Source of the DNA: Bryobacterales bacterium | GTDB taxonomy: Bacteria; Acidobacteriota; Terriglobia; Bryobacterales; Bryobacteraceae | DNA length: 64,000 bases | Assembly (NCBI GenBank): GCA_003135055.1 | Contig: PLDF01000222.1 | Span: forward strand, 26,989 to 90,988 | Direction of reading: 5' to 3' | Part shown: positions 62,314 to 64,000 of the stretch, piece by piece | Position numbering within the stretch: position 1 is the first letter of the stretch | Layout of the letters: each line of letters begins with the position of its first letter | Position numbers and translations under genes: made by a program | Notes under the pieces: model-generated | Told to the model about the DNA's origin: nothing | Databases searched by the model: none | What the model saw: only the letters and a program-made list of their open reading frames with translations

Positions 62314-63311
62314 ACGCTGATGGCTTTTCCCCGTTCTTTCAACGACCGCTCGGCGGCCTCCAATAGCTTCACCACCCGCAAACCCGCCGCTCCATCGTTG
62401 AAGGGAGTCTCCTGCTTCTCGATGCAGTCGATGAAATACCTGGCTTCGACGCGCAGCGCTTCCGCCTGTTCGATCTTCGGCGCCCACATATCGCCCGACC
62501 GATAGCTCACCAGCAGGTCGTACACGTTCTCGCCGCCCTTGATATCGACGCCCTTGTCGTATACTTTTACTTTTTCGTCGGCTTCCAGATCGTTCCAGAC
62601 CAGCATCTTTTTTTCGCCGCCCAGCAGCGTCGTCCGCACTTTCACCGGAGAGAGCCAGTTCACGTTGATATGGGCGATTACGGAGTTCCCGAAGTAGATG
62701 GTGAGATATGCCACATCCTCGTGACAGTTGAGGTGGCTCTGGCCGGTGGCGATAACAACGTCGGGCTTAGCGCTGATCAGATGGTCCATGATGGACAGAT
62801 CGTGAGGCGCCAGGTCCCAAAGAACGTTGACATCGTGTTGGAACAGGCCCAGATTAACCCGCGTCGAGTCGTAGTAATACAGTTTCCCTAGAGCATCCGC
62901 CTCGATCAATTGACGAATCTTCTTTACCGCTCCGGTGAAAAGGAACGTGTGATCCACCATGATCATGAGATGCTTTTGGGCGGCCAGCTCGATCAATTCC
63001 TCGGCTTGGGCCACAGTCGACGTGAACGGCTTCTCCACCAGGACATGTTTGCCGTTTTGAAGGGCGGTTTTTGCCAGCTCAAAATGGGTCCAGACCGGCG
63101 TGATTACGGCCACTGCATCTATGTTGGGTGAAGTCAGCACTTCATTGGCGTCACACGTCACTGTTACCGCCGGATGGGCTTGCTTAGCCCGCCGGAGCGA
63201 TTCAGGCGATTTGTCGCAGATCATGGACAGTTCACAACCAGGCAGTCCGTGAAAGTTTCTCGCGATGCCCGGGCCCCAATAGCCGTAACCGATAATGCCG
63301 ACTCGAATCAT
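62310..63311 (-). CDS. Gfo/Idh/MocA oxidoreductase (WbpB-like)
   Basis: A 333-residue oxidoreductase: RVGIIGYGYWGPGIARNFHG, NIDAVAVITPVWTHFELAKT, VLVEKPFTSTVAQAEELIEL with the catalytic EKP, then LWDLAPHDLSIMDHL. WbpB oxidises UDP-GlcNAcA at C3 using NAD and a 2-oxoglutarate coupling. The WbpA-type UDP-GlcNAc 6-dehydrogenase that should precede it is not seen next to it. First of the three overlapping genes. Confidence 0.86.
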   Translation of the reverse strand: MIRVGIIGYGYWGPGIARNFHGLPGCELSMICDKSPESLRRAKQAHPAVTVTCDANEVLTSPNIDAVAVITPVWTHFELAKTALQNGKHVLVEKPFTSTVAQAEELIELAAQKHLMIMVDHTFLFTGAVKKIRQLIEADALGKLYYYDSTRVNLGLFQHDVNVLWDLAPHDLSIMDHLISAKPDVVIATGQSHLNCHEDVAYLTIYFGNSVIAHINVNWLSPVKVRTTLLGGEKKMLVWNDLEADEKVKVYDKGVDIKGGENVYDLLVSYRSGDMWAPKIEQAEALRVEARYFIDCIEKQETPFNDGAAGLRVVKLLEAAERSLKERGKAISV

Positions 63312-63431
63312 AGTTTTCCTTAAGTAGATTTCCTGTGGGAGACAGTTTCGTAAGAAGCGGGATCGAGGCCGGATCTAGGCTGGATCTAGACCTTGCGGCG
63401 TCCCGAAATTGGCGGGCGCATATTCAGCCCC

Positions 63432-63487
63432 GGATTGACCGGCACGGATTGACCGGCACAGACTGACCGGCACGGAATGACCGGCAG
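63432..63487. repeat. Four 14-base tandem repeats
   Basis: GGATTGACCGGCAC (63432-63445), an identical copy, AGACTGACCGGCAC and GGAATGACCGGCAG. They lie in the 254-base gap between the WbpB-like gene and the phosphoglycosyl transferase, where no other feature is visible. Confidence 0.9.
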
Positions 63488-63566
63488 ACCCAACCGGGAC
63501 CGGCCGATAAGAGCCCGGGGAACTTAGAGGGGAGGACTGGCGTTGTTAAGGGTAGCCATCGGCTGC

Positions 63567-64000
63567 TTAGCAGGCGCCGGCGCCCGAAATAACAGCGTGC
63601 GGGGTCTGCGCCAGTATTTTGATGTCCAGCCAGAGCGACCAGGATCTGGCATAGCGGATATCCAAGCGGACCATCTCGTCGAATTTAACCCTGCTGCGGC
63701 CGTCCACTTGCCATAACCCGGTGATTCCAGGTTTGGCCGCCAGCAGGCGCTGTTTGTGCCACAGGTCGTAACGTTCGAATTCGTAAATGACAGGCGGCCG
63801 GGGGCCCACCAGCGACATCTCCCCCAGCAGCACATTCAGAAACTGCGGGATTTCATCCAGGCTGGTGTTTCGCAGCAATCGTCCGACCCGTGTGATCCTC
63901 GGATCGGCCGTCAATTTGTACAGTTTCTGGTGGTTCCCGGCGGTCTGCCCGGCGCCGGGCACTCCCAGAATGAATCGCGTGACGTAGTCTTCATGGATCT
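63567..64000 (-). CDS. Phosphoglycosyl transferase (WbaP/WcaJ family), partial
   Basis: The C-terminal 144 codons of a bacterial sugar transferase, running off the right edge. The minus strand reads [90 protein letters not shown] and [20 protein letters not shown]. The conserved DE-IPQ, GPRP and PGITGLWQV blocks are those of polyprenyl-phosphate hexose-1-phosphate transferases. It loads the first sugar on undecaprenyl phosphate, starting repeat-unit assembly for this locus. Start and N-terminal helices lie outside the window. The partial frame opens without a stop to position 64000. Confidence 0.9.
   Translation of the reverse strand, partial: IHEDYVTRFILGVPGAGQTAGNHQKLYKLTADPRITRVGRLLRNTSLDEIPQFLNVLLGEMSLVGPRPPVIYEFERYDLWHKQRLLAAKPGITGLWQVDGRSRVKFDEMVRLDIRYARSWSLWLDIKILAQTPHAVISGAGAC

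Noticed and set aside
63432-63487. CRISPR array
   Set aside because: Contiguous 14-base direct repeats with no spacers.

Overview
This 64 kb window looks like part of the chromosome of a soil Acidobacteriota related to the Solibacter/Bryobacter group. That is an inference from the GC-rich sequence, the membrane-anchored quinoprotein/cytochrome c fusions, the exosortase locus and the style of the secreted proteins; no marker gene is present to prove it. Almost every gene is on the minus strand and most belong to one very large exopolysaccharide (EPS) or surface-glycan region.

Layout. 0.2-10.2 kb is an exosortase/PEP-CTERM module with chain-length control: outer-membrane barrel, cohesin-like protein, TPR lipoprotein, a PEP-CTERM-type substrate, exosortase, tyrosine autokinase and Wzz/GNVR protein. 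10.2-13 kb holds a decayed GmhB fragment, a deacetylase-like gene and a decayed winged-helix fragment. 13-21.4 kb is a tandem triplication of a unit of about 2.7-2.8 kb. Each unit encodes a cytochrome c/PQQ quinoprotein preceded by, and overlapping ATGA with, a short ORF that resembles the N-terminal half of an HNH endonuclease. 21.9-23.5 kb is a plus-strand secreted protein.

23.7-28.2 kb is a nucleotide-sugar operon (PIG-L deacetylase, glucose-1-phosphate cytidylyltransferase, SAF-domain oxidoreductase, RfbC-type epimerase, SDR). 29-30.8 kb has a glycosyltransferase whose start overlaps a decayed gene. 31.4-38.5 kb is a tightly overlapping operon: an AlgD-type dehydrogenase, an alpha/alpha-toroid protein, an FkbH-like protein, an acyl carrier protein, a hexapeptide acyltransferase and a deacetylase-like protein. 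Together these suggest acyl (perhaps glyceryl) decoration of a uronic-acid-containing glycan. 39-42.4 kb encodes GmhA, a GMD/RMD-type SDR, HddC and HddA of the GDP-D-glycero-D-manno-heptose pathway; the only GmhB trace is the pseudogene at 10.6 kb. 42.5-58.3 kb encodes pyruvyl transferase, methyltransferases, glycosyltransferases, the Wzx flippase, a beta-helix protein, an O-antigen ligase/polymerase, an acyltransferase, an asparagine-synthase relative and a GNAT/FemAB-like protein. 58.5-59.6 kb carries two odd tRNA-Ser-like elements around a methyltransferase. 59.6-64 kb has a GT2 enzyme, a WbpB/WbpD/WbpE-like set for a diacetamido-uronic acid, and the start of the window-truncated phosphoglycosyl transferase that would begin lipid-linked assembly.

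Two themes recur. First, operon junctions hold relics of genes, several with intact paralogues in this window (toroid protein, beta-helix protein, asparagine-synthase relative), which suggests repeated duplication and loss. Second, several genes have a -10 box, often of the extended TGn type, ending only 5-7 bases before the start codon, which suggests leaderless mRNAs. All functions are read from sequence motifs by eye; no database search was run.
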